From IMG/VR virus record IMGVR_UViG_3300046011_003628, positions 1 to 26,050 of that record: a stretch of DNA of 26,050 nucleotides, one strand, 5' to 3'. This DNA is from a virus. Position numbers and translations under genes: made by a program. This document shows, in pieces, positions 1-9,163 of the stretch (its first letter is position 1; each line of letters begins with the position of its first letter). The notes under the pieces were generated by a model. It was not told the origin of the DNA and ran no database searches. It saw nothing but the letters and a program-made list of their open reading frames with translations.

Positions 1-2
1 CA

Positions 3-3000
3 CGTGTTGAAAATGACAAGAAGACTTTAGCCGAAGCCACGGTTGGTGATGTGTCTGCCGCTGCTGGCGCTGCTGCGTTTGAAACATTATTTGAAAAATT
101 TGCTACTGGCAGATTGTTGCCTGGTGCTGGGGTAACAGGAAAAACGGCTCCCGGAAGAATTGCCAAAGAGACTGGGGTTCAAGCAGGCACAGAGTTTGCA
201 GAAGAGTTTGGTACCTATTCAGCAGAAACCGCTGGGACTCAAAGAGGATTTGATTTAGAAGAGGCTGCTCTAGCGGGGCTAGAAGGGGCGATTGTGGGCG
301 GTGGACTTGGATCTACTGTTCAAACAACGAAAGAAGCTATCGATGCTTATAAGGGGCCTCAGACACCAACCACCCCTGCCGCTGCTCCTACTACTACGCC
401 GCCCGCTGCTACCCCATCTGCTGCGCCAACTGCCGCTGCGCCCACTACGCCACCCGCAGGACAGCCTCCTGTAACACCTGTTACACCGTCGGCAGGAATC
501 CTGGGTGGATATACAAACCCCGCAGATCAGACAGAAACGCAGATCATCCCGGCTCCGAACGGTCAGTTCCAAGTCTTGATGATAGACACAGCAACAGGAC
601 AGACGCAGGATGGTGGAACATTTGGCACTTTCGATGAAGCCAATAACATAGCCGCCCAGATTGCTGGTGTCGCGCCTACTGTAACAAATGTTACAGTGCC
701 TCCTGCTGTTACACCTCCCGTAACTCCTACGGGCGTAAGCGTTACGCCACCAACACCACCGACTCCTCCTTCTGGGACAGTCACGCCTCCTACTCCCCCT
801 GCTGGTACGATCACGCCCCCTACGCCACCTGTTATTAAACCTGCTGGTCGTCCTGCAAAAGAGATACAAACGGACATTAACAAAGCCCGGCAGGAACTGA
901 AACGGGCCGAGACAGCGTTTAAAAAGAACAAGGTTGGCCAAGAAGCCGTTGACGTAGCAGCGGCTAAGCTCAACACTTTTGAGGCTGAGAAGATTGCCCT
1001 TACGACACCGCCAACACTTCCCCCAGAGGTCACTGCTCCCGAGGTCGAGGCTGTACCAGAGTTACCAGCGAAAGGTCCAAAGACAGTCTTTGAAGAGAAG
1101 ATGTTTGGCAAAGAGCCAATCCTGTCCGAGGAAGAGCTGACTGCACGCAAAGACATTAGCGACAAGCAGAGAGCGCTAAACATTCAGTACAACCGCATCA
1201 AGGGCACCAAGGGATTTAATAACCTTGCTGATCTGTTGTCTGGTAGAGCAGCTCAGCCTGCAAAGATTGAAGGCGCTGATCGCCCATTGCCAGATGGGAT
1301 GCTAACGCTCGATGAAGATCTGAAGCGTGTTGACTTTGGCCTGGGACGAGGAGCAACACTTCGGCGAAATAGTTTTGTTAGCAAGACAGGTCGCGGCAAG
1401 CCATTGCAGCAAATGATTGAGGACGAGCAGCTCAACGACTTCCTGCCTGACGACCTCAAAGTATTCGTGCGTGCAGAGGATGTTTACGATCCCAATGAAT
1501 TTTCAAAGGTTCGTAATGCTGTTGACTACATCATCGAGCGCATTGAGAACAATGACTTCTTGACCGAAGACGACAAGATGGCATTGCGGGTGATAGACGA
1601 GAAGATTGAGAACTTATCAAAGGAGCTGACCCTTGGACAAATCAACGCCCGACTCGCAGAAATCGCAGCAGAAGAACGCGCTGGAGAGGCTGAAGGAGTT
1701 GCCCCTACAATCTCAGAAGCGGATATTGGAAGAGCTGAAACGCCTCAAATTAGAGAGCCAAGCCCAGAAGAACGAAGAAGAGCGGAACTAGAGCGCGACT
1801 TCTTCAGTCTTACTCCGCCTACGCCACCAGAAAGAACGACGCCCCCTGGTGCTCAAAAAGATCTGTTTGGTGTTGAAGGGCTGGAGCAAGTCACCCCGGA
1901 GAAAGTTACCAAAAGGAAGAAAGAAAATGCAGAACAACTCTCCCTCTTTGCTAATAGCCAGTTACCGCCAAACGAAGACAATCAAGCCGGAAAAACTGCG
2001 AGACGGGAGGCCGTGTCCACCGTGGATGCTTTACAGTCCACCGACAACCCTCTCGCTCTGGCCCTCTCCACAGACTACGCAAGACGACAGCGGGTCAGCC
2101 TCGTTGGACAAAAAGTAACTGGGCATGATGATCTAGCAGTTCTGTCTCAGGTCTACCGGCATCCCCGGTTTGAGACCTTTCGTATGTTCTTTGTCAATGA
2201 CAAAAATGAAGTCGTTTCTCAACTCGGTGTAACAAGTCGTTTGCCAGCGGCAGCGGTTGCAATTGTTGGCGACAGCAGCATCGAGTACATGAAAAAGGTT
2301 CAAGAGGCGGCTGTGCAAGCTGGCGCTACTGGCGTGTGGATGTTGCACAACCACCCAAGCGGCAACGTGGAGGTTAGCAAAGCCGATCAATCTATGACTA
2401 AATCTTTTACCAATGCTTTTACAAAGCTAGCGTACAAAGGCCATATCGTTATAGACACAAATAAGTATTCAGTAATTGCTCCTGAAGGATACGTACAGAC
2501 TTATTCTAAGGATATGGGGCAGAAAGAACTTCTGCAAAAAAATCCTTTGACAGCGTCCGAGGCTTTTCACCCATTTGAGATAGCAAAACGCGTAGACGAA
2601 AATCCTGAGTCTATGGTCGTCATTGCTCTTGGTAACGATTTTAGCGTAACTGGTATCACAACTATTGACAATGATGCGTTTAAAAACAAAACGCCTGAAC
2701 AAGTCACACGAACACTATTTAGGTTAGCTATTTCACAAAGCGGCGGTCGTCTGTTGGTTGCATCGAGAGATAGGGATGCACTTAAGAAAGTTGGACCATC
2801 GGTCGAAGACGGCATTTGGATCAAACCAAATGGTCAGTACGAACGGTTCTCTCAGATGTTTAGTAGGAGAACAAAATTCCTTTTTCCAGATGATCGTCCG
2901 GGTGTAGTAACACCAGACACATCTAAGCTCTTTGATTTTTTACGGATACCCAAAGTACCGAGCCAACGTGGTTATCAATACTTTAGTTGGTCTGATATGC

Positions 3001-6000
3001 GTAAGTTGATGGAAGAGCAAGTAACCATCAAAGTACAAGAGCCTCAGTCTGACCTTTTTGGCGAAGATGCAAAGACCATCAAAGACCTCGATGAAAACCT
3101 GCCCAAAGCCAAGAAGAAGCTGCCTCCTGGCCGTTCGCCTGAGCTGGCTGCACTGGCAGAGCTTTTGCAAGAAGGCAAAGTAACCAAGGAAGAATACGAC
3201 CAAGCGGTCAATCGGTTCCGTCCTATTCCTTTGTACACAGAGCCATTGACGCCCGCAACAGAGGAACAGGTAGTCAATGCACTGTCGTCGGATAAGAAAC
3301 CCAAGGCTAACGTATCTATCCCCGATGGTACGAAGGTGGGCCTGCGTCTCGACATTCCCGCGTGGAACAATCACAAGACCTTTGTTGTGTCGATCCATGA
3401 AGGTCGCCCCAAAGTTACATCGCCAAAGCCTGGGCTGGCTATTGGATACCGTAGCGTAGCGCTTGCAAAGAATGTGACGTTTGCTCTGGGTAACCAGGCC
3501 AAAGCATTAGAGATTGCTGCCGGGTCTGCTAAAGATGCGCTTCAGACGATGGAGGGTGAGTATGTCAATGTGTCCCCGTCAACCGCATTTGAAATGGCAC
3601 AAAAGGCTATTAACGATCCTCGATATGTTCAGCTAGGATTTGATCCCACCCGTCATGCTTACTTCTATGACCGGCGCACTACGCTGCCCGTAGTCAAAGC
3701 TGATGCAATATTGCAGATTGGCAACATGATCCTTGCCCGCGGCGTTGAGTATGGGTCGAAAGAGAACTTCCTGTACAACATCGACACGGTGCCGCAGATA
3801 ACGGAACAAGAATCCACAATGATCCCGTCCCTCACCCGTGACGAGATCATCGCCCAGTACGCTGCGCTTCGTGCTCGTCGTGAACGTCTGGTCCAGGGGG
3901 TTATTGAAGGTGGCGCTACAGTAGATTTACAGCGGCGTCTGACCCTCGTTGATGAGTTGTCGAAGGAGCTGAAGTCTGAAATTGAAGCGGGCTATGCTCC
4001 TAGCACCTCCCCGGAGAACTTCTTGCGTCGCGCACTAGAGGCATACGACAAGGGCGACTTGAGCGCTGATGTCTTGGCATCTATTCAGGATGCATATAAC
4101 AAGACGCCGTGGCTACTCAATGGCCTGCGTTTGTCTGTACGGACTCCCAAGAAGCCTGGTCGTTCATCGGGTAACTTTAATCCGTTTGATCGCATCGTTA
4201 CCTTGTGGAACGGTACAAGCGGAGTTGAAGATCCTTCTTCAGTTCGCCATGAGATCATGCACTCGCTTGAACAGATGATGACTGAAGCGCAGCGCAAAGT
4301 TGTGATTGATGCGTGGCAGGATGCTCTGAAGAAAGCAGTCAAGGCCAACAAAGATCAACCATCGCAAGAATACTTTAGCAAGGTCTTAGGATTCCTCGAT
4401 GCGCCTAGTGAAGCAACATTTGCGGCAGCGGTCCAGGCTATGCCGTCCTATGAGTTCTATCAGTATCTAAACCCGTCCGAGTATTGGGCGATCAATGCTG
4501 AAACGCTCATGAAGTCTAAGCTAGGGACGGCTTGGGATCGGTTTGTCAAAGCAATCAAGAAATACTTTGACGGACTGAAGAACGTCTTTGGGTTTAACAA
4601 CAAATACGCAGTTCACAAAGTATTTGACCAGATCATGCGTGATGAGCCCAGGCCAATGGGTATTCAGTCATTGACTGACTATGTGACTGAGACGGGTGCT
4701 CGCCCTGTTCCATTAGAGAACATCAAGACCAACGTATTTGGCCAGCCCATACCAAAAGGATCATGGGACGCTCCGATTGAAAGCAAGATGGACAATGTCA
4801 TCTACACGTTGCAAGACAAGCAAATTGATACGAAACGTGTGGTAGAAAACATTCGCAAAGCCGGTAAGCAAATTGCTGACCGTTGGAATCCGTATCTTCA
4901 AGAAACGCTATTCCATGGGCGAACATCTAAACAGGTTCAAGACTTTTTAAAAGGTGACCTTGAGCCGCTGATTAAAGAGCTTGGTGCAAAAGGTCTTAAC
5001 ATTGAACAGTTTGAAGAGTATCTTCACAATCGTCATGCCGAGGCCCGCAATAAGTTCAATGCAAAGCGCGATCCAAATATGGCTGATGGTGGTTCTGGGA
5101 TCTTAACGAAAGACGCCCAGGCTTACCTCGCAGGTCTCACTCCTCAGCAAAAGAAAGTCTTTGAAGACCTTGCTAAGCGGGTAGATAAGATTGTTAAGGA
5201 TACGCAACAAATCCTCGTTAAGACGGGGCAAGAGTCACAACAAACAGTTGATTCGTGGAACAAGGCGCTACAGAACTATGTTCCATTGAAGCGCGAAGAA
5301 GGCGAATACGACATCACCAAGATTGGTACTGGTGTTGGTTCTGGTATTGCTGTCAAAGGTCCGTTCAGTCGCGCAGCAGTTGGTTCGTCACGAAAGGTTG
5401 TAGATATTCTTGCGAACCTTGCTGAGCAACGCGAGCGTGCAATTGTCCGTGGAGAAAAGCTCAGGGTTAGCAAAGCGCTTTATGGTCTCGTGGTCAGCAA
5501 TCCCAACCCAGGGTTCTGGTTAGCATATGACCCAGAGGTCATGAAAGATCCTCAAAAGGTTAGGGATGAGCTAAATGCGCTTGGACTTAACCCTGCGGAC
5601 ATCGACAACATAATTAAAGAACCAGTAATACGAAGTGTGGATGCGGCTACCAACAGGGTAGTTGAACGTCCGAACAAGACGCTACTTAACTCCGAGTACG
5701 TGATCCCTGTTCGTATCAACGGCAAAGAGAAATACGTCATCTTCAACGCGCAGGATGAACGCGCCAAGCGGATGGCCATGGCGTTAAAAAATCTTGATGC
5801 CGACAATCTTGGCCGAGTCATGGGGGCGATGCAGCAGTTCACCCAATACTTCGCAAAGATCAACACTCAGTACAACCCAATCTTTGGTGCAATCAACTTC
5901 TTGCGCGACGTTCAAGGCGCGATGATTCAGATCAACACCACGCCTTTGGCTGGTGACAAGATGAAGATTTTGGGCGATACCATAGCGGCGTTGCGCGGCA

Positions 6001-7526
6001 TCTATGCTGAGGAACGTAATCGTCGTGCTGGCAAACCTCCTCTTAAGGGCACATGGTCGCAACTCTGGGAAGAGTTCCAGAAAGAGGGTGGCCAGACAGG
6101 ATTCCGCGATCAGTTTAGTCGGATGCAAGAACGTGCTGATGCGTTACAAGCAATCCTAGATCCATCGTCCTGGACTAAGACTCCTCTTGGCAAAGTATTC
6201 ACTGCAAACGGTACGCTCAAAGTTCCGATGGAAACGGCACGCAAGATGGCTGCGCCGCTCTTTAATTGGTTGGAGGATTACAACCAGTCTATGGAGAATG
6301 CCATTCGTCTGGCTGCATACAAAGCAGCATTAGACAAAAAAGATGCCCAGGGAAATAACGTATTTACCACGGAGCAGGCTGCAAATCTTGCTAAAGATCT
6401 CACGGTGAACTTTAACCGCAAGGGTCAGATTGGTCGCCAGGCTGGCGCGCTCTACGCGTTCTTTAATGCTGCTGTCCAAGGTACAACGCGCATGGCCCAA
6501 ACCATGTTCCGGTTCAACGGAAAGCGGTACGAGCTTAGCCCTCTTGGCAAGAAGATTTTCTGGGGCGGAATCATCATGGGTTCTTCCCAGGCTGCGATGC
6601 TTGCCGCCATGGGCTTTGATGAAGATGAACCGCCAGAGTTTGTAAAAGAGCGAAACTTTATTATCCCGGTGAGTAGCACAACATACCTTACTGTTCCAAT
6701 GCCGCTTGGGTACAACGTCATTCCCAACACGGGACGCATCCTAACCGAGTGGGCGCTTTCTGGATTCAAAGAGACCCCGAAGCGTGTAGCGTCGTTGACT
6801 GGTTCTCTGTTGGATATGTTCAACCCTCTAGGTAACGCTGGCTGGTCGTTCCAAACATTCTCTCCGACGGTTGGCGATCCATTGGTGGCGCTCTTTGAGA
6901 ATAAGGACTGGACTGGTAAGCCGATTGCCAAGGAAGACTTCAGCTCCCTGTCTCCCACGCCAGGCTACACCCGCGCTAAGGAAGCCGCTAGTGCATTGAG
7001 CAAAGAGCTGGCCTACTACTTGAACGCAACCACCGGTGGCACAGACTACAAGCCTGGCATCATCAGCCCTACTCCAGATCAAATTGACTATCTTATTGGG
7101 CAGTTGACTGGCGGTGTTGGTCGTGAAATTCTCAAAGCCGAGCAGACTGTAACAAGTCAATTCACTGGCGAAGAGCTGCCGATCTACAAGGTGCCGCTCG
7201 TTGGCCGGTTCATTGGCGAAACCACAGGCATCTCGGCTGAGCGTAATCGTTTCTACAGCAACCTCATCGAACTCAACAAGCATGAGAATGAGATCAAGGG
7301 GCGGATCAAAGACAGGGTTCCCACCCGTGAGTACCTCATGGAGTTTCCCGAGGCCAGGCTATATGGTTACGCCAATCAGGTCGAGCGCAACATTCAGAAG
7401 CTGAAGAAGCGCCGGGATATGCTGATTGAGAAGGATGCCCCCAAGGAGCAAGTCAAGGCGGTTGAGAACCAGATGATGGTTCAGATGAAGCGGTTCAACG
7501 ACAGGGTCAGAGAGACTCAGCAGTAA
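3..7526 (+). CDS. Giant phage polyvalent (internal virion-type) protein with JAMM and HEXXH motifs, 5' partial
   Basis: The frame is open from the left edge (first whole codon at 3), so the GTG at 51 need not be the start; at least 2507 codons remain. Domains seen in order: a helical N-terminus rich in Gly/Ala; a Pro/Thr linker coded at about 355-850 with repeated TPPTPP; a RadC-like JAMM/MPN domain with HNHPSG at 2346-2363 followed by S and D of the motif; an RPxxGFDPTRHAYFYDRRT-type segment near 3600-3680; a metallopeptidase-like HEIMH at 4248-4262; a region resembling large-polyvalent-protein domain 38 (NTQYNPIFGAINFLRD, near 5862); a hydrophobic helix near 6560-6620; and a Lys/Arg-rich coiled-coil C-terminus. 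Such multi-enzyme proteins are known in podovirus-like phages and are thought to be carried in the virion and delivered into the host. The enzymatic roles are inferred from motifs only. Its end overlaps the convergent RuvC-like gene by 10 bp. Confidence 0.9.
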   Translation, partial: RVENDKKTLAEATVGDVSAAAGAAAFETLFEKFATGRLLPGAGVTGKTAPGRIAKETGVQAGTEFAEEFGTYSAETAGTQRGFDLEEAALAGLEGAIVGGGLGSTVQTTKEAIDAYKGPQTPTTPAAAPTTTPPAATPSAAPTAAAPTTPPAGQPPVTPVTPSAGILGGYTNPADQTETQIIPAPNGQFQVLMIDTATGQTQDGGTFGTFDEANNIAAQIAGVAPTVTNVTVPPAVTPPVTPTGVSVTPPTPPTPPSGTVTPPTPPAGTITPPTPPVIKPAGRPAKEIQTDINKARQELKRAETAFKKNKVGQEAVDVAAAKLNTFEAEKIALTTPPTLPPEVTAPEVEAVPELPAKGPKTVFEEKMFGKEPILSEEELTARKDISDKQRALNIQYNRIKGTKGFNNLADLLSGRAAQPAKIEGADRPLPDGMLTLDEDLKRVDFGLGRGATLRRNSFVSKTGRGKPLQQMIEDEQLNDFLPDDLKVFVRAEDVYDPNEFSKVRNAVDYIIERIENNDFLTEDDKMALRVIDEKIENLSKELTLGQINARLAEIAAEERAGEAEGVAPTISEADIGRAETPQIREPSPEERRRAELERDFFSLTPPTPPERTTPPGAQKDLFGVEGLEQVTPEKVTKRKKENAEQLSLFANSQLPPNEDNQAGKTARREAVSTVDALQSTDNPLALALSTDYARRQRVSLVGQKVTGHDDLAVLSQVYRHPRFETFRMFFVNDKNEVVSQLGVTSRLPAAAVAIVGDSSIEYMKKVQEAAVQAGATGVWMLHNHPSGNVEVSKADQSMTKSFTNAFTKLAYKGHIVIDTNKYSVIAPEGYVQTYSKDMGQKELLQKNPLTASEAFHPFEIAKRVDENPESMVVIALGNDFSVTGITTIDNDAFKNKTPEQVTRTLFRLAISQSGGRLLVASRDRDALKKVGPSVEDGIWIKPNGQYERFSQMFSRRTKFLFPDDRPGVVTPDTSKLFDFLRIPKVPSQRGYQYFSWSDMRKLMEEQVTIKVQEPQSDLFGEDAKTIKDLDENLPKAKKKLPPGRSPELAALAELLQEGKVTKEEYDQAVNRFRPIPLYTEPLTPATEEQVVNALSSDKKPKANVSIPDGTKVGLRLDIPAWNNHKTFVVSIHEGRPKVTSPKPGLAIGYRSVALAKNVTFALGNQAKALEIAAGSAKDALQTMEGEYVNVSPSTAFEMAQKAINDPRYVQLGFDPTRHAYFYDRRTTLPVVKADAILQIGNMILARGVEYGSKENFLYNIDTVPQITEQESTMIPSLTRDEIIAQYAALRARRERLVQGVIEGGATVDLQRRLTLVDELSKELKSEIEAGYAPSTSPENFLRRALEAYDKGDLSADVLASIQDAYNKTPWLLNGLRLSVRTPKKPGRSSGNFNPFDRIVTLWNGTSGVEDPSSVRHEIMHSLEQMMTEAQRKVVIDAWQDALKKAVKANKDQPSQEYFSKVLGFLDAPSEATFAAAVQAMPSYEFYQYLNPSEYWAINAETLMKSKLGTAWDRFVKAIKKYFDGLKNVFGFNNKYAVHKVFDQIMRDEPRPMGIQSLTDYVTETGARPVPLENIKTNVFGQPIPKGSWDAPIESKMDNVIYTLQDKQIDTKRVVENIRKAGKQIADRWNPYLQETLFHGRTSKQVQDFLKGDLEPLIKELGAKGLNIEQFEEYLHNRHAEARNKFNAKRDPNMADGGSGILTKDAQAYLAGLTPQQKKVFEDLAKRVDKIVKDTQQILVKTGQESQQTVDSWNKALQNYVPLKREEGEYDITKIGTGVGSGIAVKGPFSRAAVGSSRKVVDILANLAEQRERAIVRGEKLRVSKALYGLVVSNPNPGFWLAYDPEVMKDPQKVRDELNALGLNPADIDNIIKEPVIRSVDAATNRVVERPNKTLLNSEYVIPVRINGKEKYVIFNAQDERAKRMAMALKNLDADNLGRVMGAMQQFTQYFAKINTQYNPIFGAINFLRDVQGAMIQINTTPLAGDKMKILGDTIAALRGIYAEERNRRAGKPPLKGTWSQLWEEFQKEGGQTGFRDQFSRMQERADALQAILDPSSWTKTPLGKVFTANGTLKVPMETARKMAAPLFNWLEDYNQSMENAIRLAAYKAALDKKDAQGNNVFTTEQAANLAKDLTVNFNRKGQIGRQAGALYAFFNAAVQGTTRMAQTMFRFNGKRYELSPLGKKIFWGGIIMGSSQAAMLAAMGFDEDEPPEFVKERNFIIPVSSTTYLTVPMPLGYNVIPNTGRILTEWALSGFKETPKRVASLTGSLLDMFNPLGNAGWSFQTFSPTVGDPLVALFENKDWTGKPIAKEDFSSLSPTPGYTRAKEAASALSKELAYYLNATTGGTDYKPGIISPTPDQIDYLIGQLTGGVGREILKAEQTVTSQFTGEELPIYKVPLVGRFIGETTGISAERNRFYSNLIELNKHENEIKGRIKDRVPTREYLMEFPEARLYGYANQVERNIQKLKKRRDMLIEKDAPKEQVKAVENQMMVQMKRFNDRVRETQQ
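470..485. promoter_or_regulatory. Palindrome TGTAACA-CC-TGTTACA inside coding sequence
   Basis: This is a perfect 7-bp inverted repeat with a 2-bp spacer, matching the family found upstream of the recombination and replication operons. It lies in the Pro/Thr linker of the giant protein (codons for V-T-P-V-T). VT codons can produce half-sites by chance, so a binding role is uncertain. Confidence 0.4.
678..697. promoter_or_regulatory. Palindrome with 9-bp arms (ACTGTAACA / TGTTACAGT) inside coding sequence
   Basis: This is a perfect 9-bp inverted repeat around AA, as long as the best intergenic copies of the family. It lies in the same Pro/Thr linker of the giant protein. The flanking A/T and C/G of the arms also match the intergenic copies at 8003 and 17098, which chance codon choice does not readily explain. 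Confidence 0.45.
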
Positions 7527-7969
7527 GCCTGCCGCAGCCATTCAGCGAGCAGCAGAGCCTCTGCCCTTCCGTTGTCCTTTACGCGCTTTAGCGGGGCTTC
7601 TGGCCACTTCTGGCGGGCCATGTTCAGGCTGTCTGTCTTGTCGGCTGTGAGCCCCATGTCGCGCTTCCATACCCTAGGCTGCACTAGTTCCCACTGTTCC
7701 AGAAACCTTTGAGCCAGGCATAGCGCTGCGCCGTAGGACATACCAAACTTGAAGGAACTAGAGACGCCCTGCTTGGGCATGGCATGGACAGCCTCTACGA
7801 CAATCATCATGTCATCGTTTTCTCTTATCAAAGATATTTCTCGATAGACAGAATTTATGTCGATCCACTTTTCGTTGTGGATCATGTCTCCGCAGCCGAT
7901 GTAGTCCCCGTGGTGGTTGATCAACCCCCATGCGCCGGTGAACCCTGGATCAATTCCTAAATAGACCAT
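7517..7969 (-). CDS. RuvC-like Holliday junction resolvase (phage type)
   Basis: A 150-aa protein with the RNase H-fold RuvC signature: LGIDPG at residues 4-9 (catalytic D7), VVEAVHAMP with E59, and a C-terminal DNGRAEALLLAEW with acidic residues D132 and E137. The length suits a compact phage RuvC. It would cut branched DNA made during recombination or before packaging. The start is forced by the motif at residue 4; the GGAGG just upstream is only one base from the ATG, an odd spacing for a ribosome site. The gene runs opposite to its neighbours, shares the palindrome-rich upstream region with the recombination operon, and overlaps the 3' end of the giant gene by 10 bp. The RuvC-family call is firm; the exact substrate is inferred. 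Confidence 0.88.
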   Translation of the reverse strand: MVYLGIDPGFTGAWGLINHHGDYIGCGDMIHNEKWIDINSVYREISLIRENDDMMIVVEAVHAMPKQGVSSSFKFGMSYGAALCLAQRFLEQWELVQPRVWKRDMGLTADKTDSLNMARQKWPEAPLKRVKDNGRAEALLLAEWLRQAYC

Positions 7970-7976
7970 GCCTCCA

Positions 7977-8058
7977 CTGTAACATTTGTTACAGGGCAGT
8001 CAACTGTAACAGCCTGTTACAGTACGTAACATTGTTACAGTTTGTAACATTTGTTACA
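7977..8058. promoter_or_regulatory. Cluster of four TGTAACA/TGTTACA palindromes (putative operator array)
   Basis: Four inverted repeats are seen: 7977-7994 (8-bp arms, spacer TT), 8003-8023 (10-bp arms around one C), 8026-8038 (GTAACA-T-TGTTAC) and 8043-8058 (TGTAACA-TT-TGTTACA). Their centres are about 28, 19 and 18 bp apart. The cluster lies between the divergent ruvC-like gene and the recombination operon, upstream of the promoter at 8076-8105, and starts 8 bp from the ruvC-like ATG. This placement fits an operator or activator array controlling both directions. The binding protein is unknown; candidates in the window are the ParB-like protein (18119-18946), the ribbon-helix-helix-like protein (11079-11357) and the small winged-helix proteins. 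Confidence 0.7.
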
Positions 8059-8075
8059 CCAAGCAAAAAATTTAT

Positions 8076-8105
8076 TTGCAATTGGTGAACTTCTTGTTCT
8101 AATAT
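8076..8105 (+). promoter_or_regulatory. Sigma70-like promoter of the recombination operon
   Basis: TTGCAA at 8076-8081 and TAATAT at 8100-8105 are separated by 18 bp, in a locally A/T-rich stretch. They sit 17 bp downstream of the last palindrome and about 30 bp upstream of the first gene's start. The call rests on sequence match and position. Confidence 0.6.
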
Positions 8106-8137
8106 GTCTCCTAGGAACACTATATCAAGGAGAGAAC

Positions 8138-9037
8138 GTGAAGCTGACCAACAAACACAACATTCCTGAGACGTTCGTCAACGTACTCAAGCGCCCCACC
8201 TACTCCAAGGGAAAGGCGCATCTGTCTGCCACGCAGCTTCTCAACAGCCCCAAGATCGTAGCGCTGACCAAGAAGTTTGAAGACGAGCTGGAGCAGGATG
8301 TTGCTGACATGGTCTGGTCGATCTTTGGAACAGCGATCCACGGCGTGCTGGAGCATGGCAAGGATGATAACCACCAGGTAGAAGAGCGGCTCCATGCCAC
8401 CCTGGACGGATGGAGGATCTCTGGGGCCATCGACCTTCAGATCCTAGACGGGCGCGGCGGTGTGGCTATCCGTGACTACAAGACGACTTCTGCCTGGGCG
8501 GTGATGAACGAGAAGGTGGAGTGGGAGCAACAGTTAAACATCTATGCGTGGCTATTGGAGTCCGTCAAAAAGGATACGCACGTTACAGATCTGGGCATCG
8601 TGGCAATCATTAGAGACTGGTCACGGCGGGAGGCAGCTAAGAACCCAGACTATCCGCAGGCTCCAGTCAAGGAGATCCCTATTAAGCTGTGGCCGTACCA
8701 GGAGCGGGAGGAGTACATCTCCCATCGCCTGTCGCTGCACTCGGCCTGTGAGTTCGCCATCGAGGCGGGTGAGGATCTTCCAGACTGCACGCCAGATGAA
8801 ATGTGGGAGCGGCCCACGACCTACGCTATCAAGAAGAAGGGTGGCGTCAGGGCTATCAAGGTTTATGAAATTAAGGAGGAGGCTGAAGCGGCGTTAGATG
8901 CAAAGACGCAGGAGTTAGAAGTAAGGCCCGGCAGCAGAACTCGATGCGAGAACTTCTGTTCGGTGAACACGTACTGCCAGCAATGGCGGGATTACCAGGA
9001 GAGCATTAATGGAAACAAGACAGGATCTGCTGCTTAA
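8138..9037 (+). CDS. PD-(D/E)XK nuclease, RecB/Cas4-like
   Basis: A 299-aa protein beginning at GTG 8138, chosen because AGGAGAG lies seven bases upstream; the frame extends further 5' into the palindromes, but without a ribosome site. Motifs: GTAIHGVLEH (H68), GAIDL (D99), RDYKTT (D113 and K115) and QLNIYAWLLE (from Q132), the classic order of RecB-like exonucleases. The C-terminus has RCENFCSVNTYC (C270, C274, C280), which with an upstream Cys such as C217 resembles the iron-sulfur cluster of Cas4/AddB nucleases. It probably resects DNA ends so that the ERF protein encoded 127 bp downstream can anneal single strands. It is first in the operon, behind the palindrome array and promoter. The family call is firm; the Fe-S cluster is inference. 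Confidence 0.87.
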   Translation: MKLTNKHNIPETFVNVLKRPTYSKGKAHLSATQLLNSPKIVALTKKFEDELEQDVADMVWSIFGTAIHGVLEHGKDDNHQVEERLHATLDGWRISGAIDLQILDGRGGVAIRDYKTTSAWAVMNEKVEWEQQLNIYAWLLESVKKDTHVTDLGIVAIIRDWSRREAAKNPDYPQAPVKEIPIKLWPYQEREEYISHRLSLHSACEFAIEAGEDLPDCTPDEMWERPTTYAIKKKGGVRAIKVYEIKEEAEAALDAKTQELEVRPGSRTRCENFCSVNTYCQQWRDYQESINGNKTGSAA

Positions 9038-9161
9038 GTTCATGTTGGCGTTGGCTGCAAACGCTGATGTGCTGGATTGGATGGGCGACGAAGACTTCAC
9101 CAAAGACTTAGCCACCTGTGCCAATGCGTTGGTCGATGAGTATTACAAACACATAGGATAA
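9009..9161 (+). CDS. 50-aa hypothetical protein
   Basis: A short frame (METRQDLLLKFMLALAANAD at its start) overlaps the end of the nuclease gene by 29 bp and ends two bases before the ERF start. AGGAGAG five bases before the ATG, and the tight fit between two real genes, support translation. The product is acidic with helical character and no recognisable domain. Its place between nuclease and annealing protein suggests a small accessory factor, but no function can be read from the sequence. Confidence 0.6.
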   Translation: METRQDLLLKFMLALAANADVLDWMGDEDFTKDLATCANALVDEYYKHIG

Positions 9162-9163
9162 AT

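Noticed and set aside
279-1183. Minus-strand genes opposite the start of the giant gene
   Set aside because: They are complements of the Pro/Thr-rich linker (Gly/Arg/Ser/Val-rich products) and lack ribosome sites.
8051-8137. Longer start for the RecB/Cas4-like nuclease
   Set aside because: The added 29 residues would begin at TTG inside a palindrome and cover the promoter; GTG 8138 has a consensus ribosome site.
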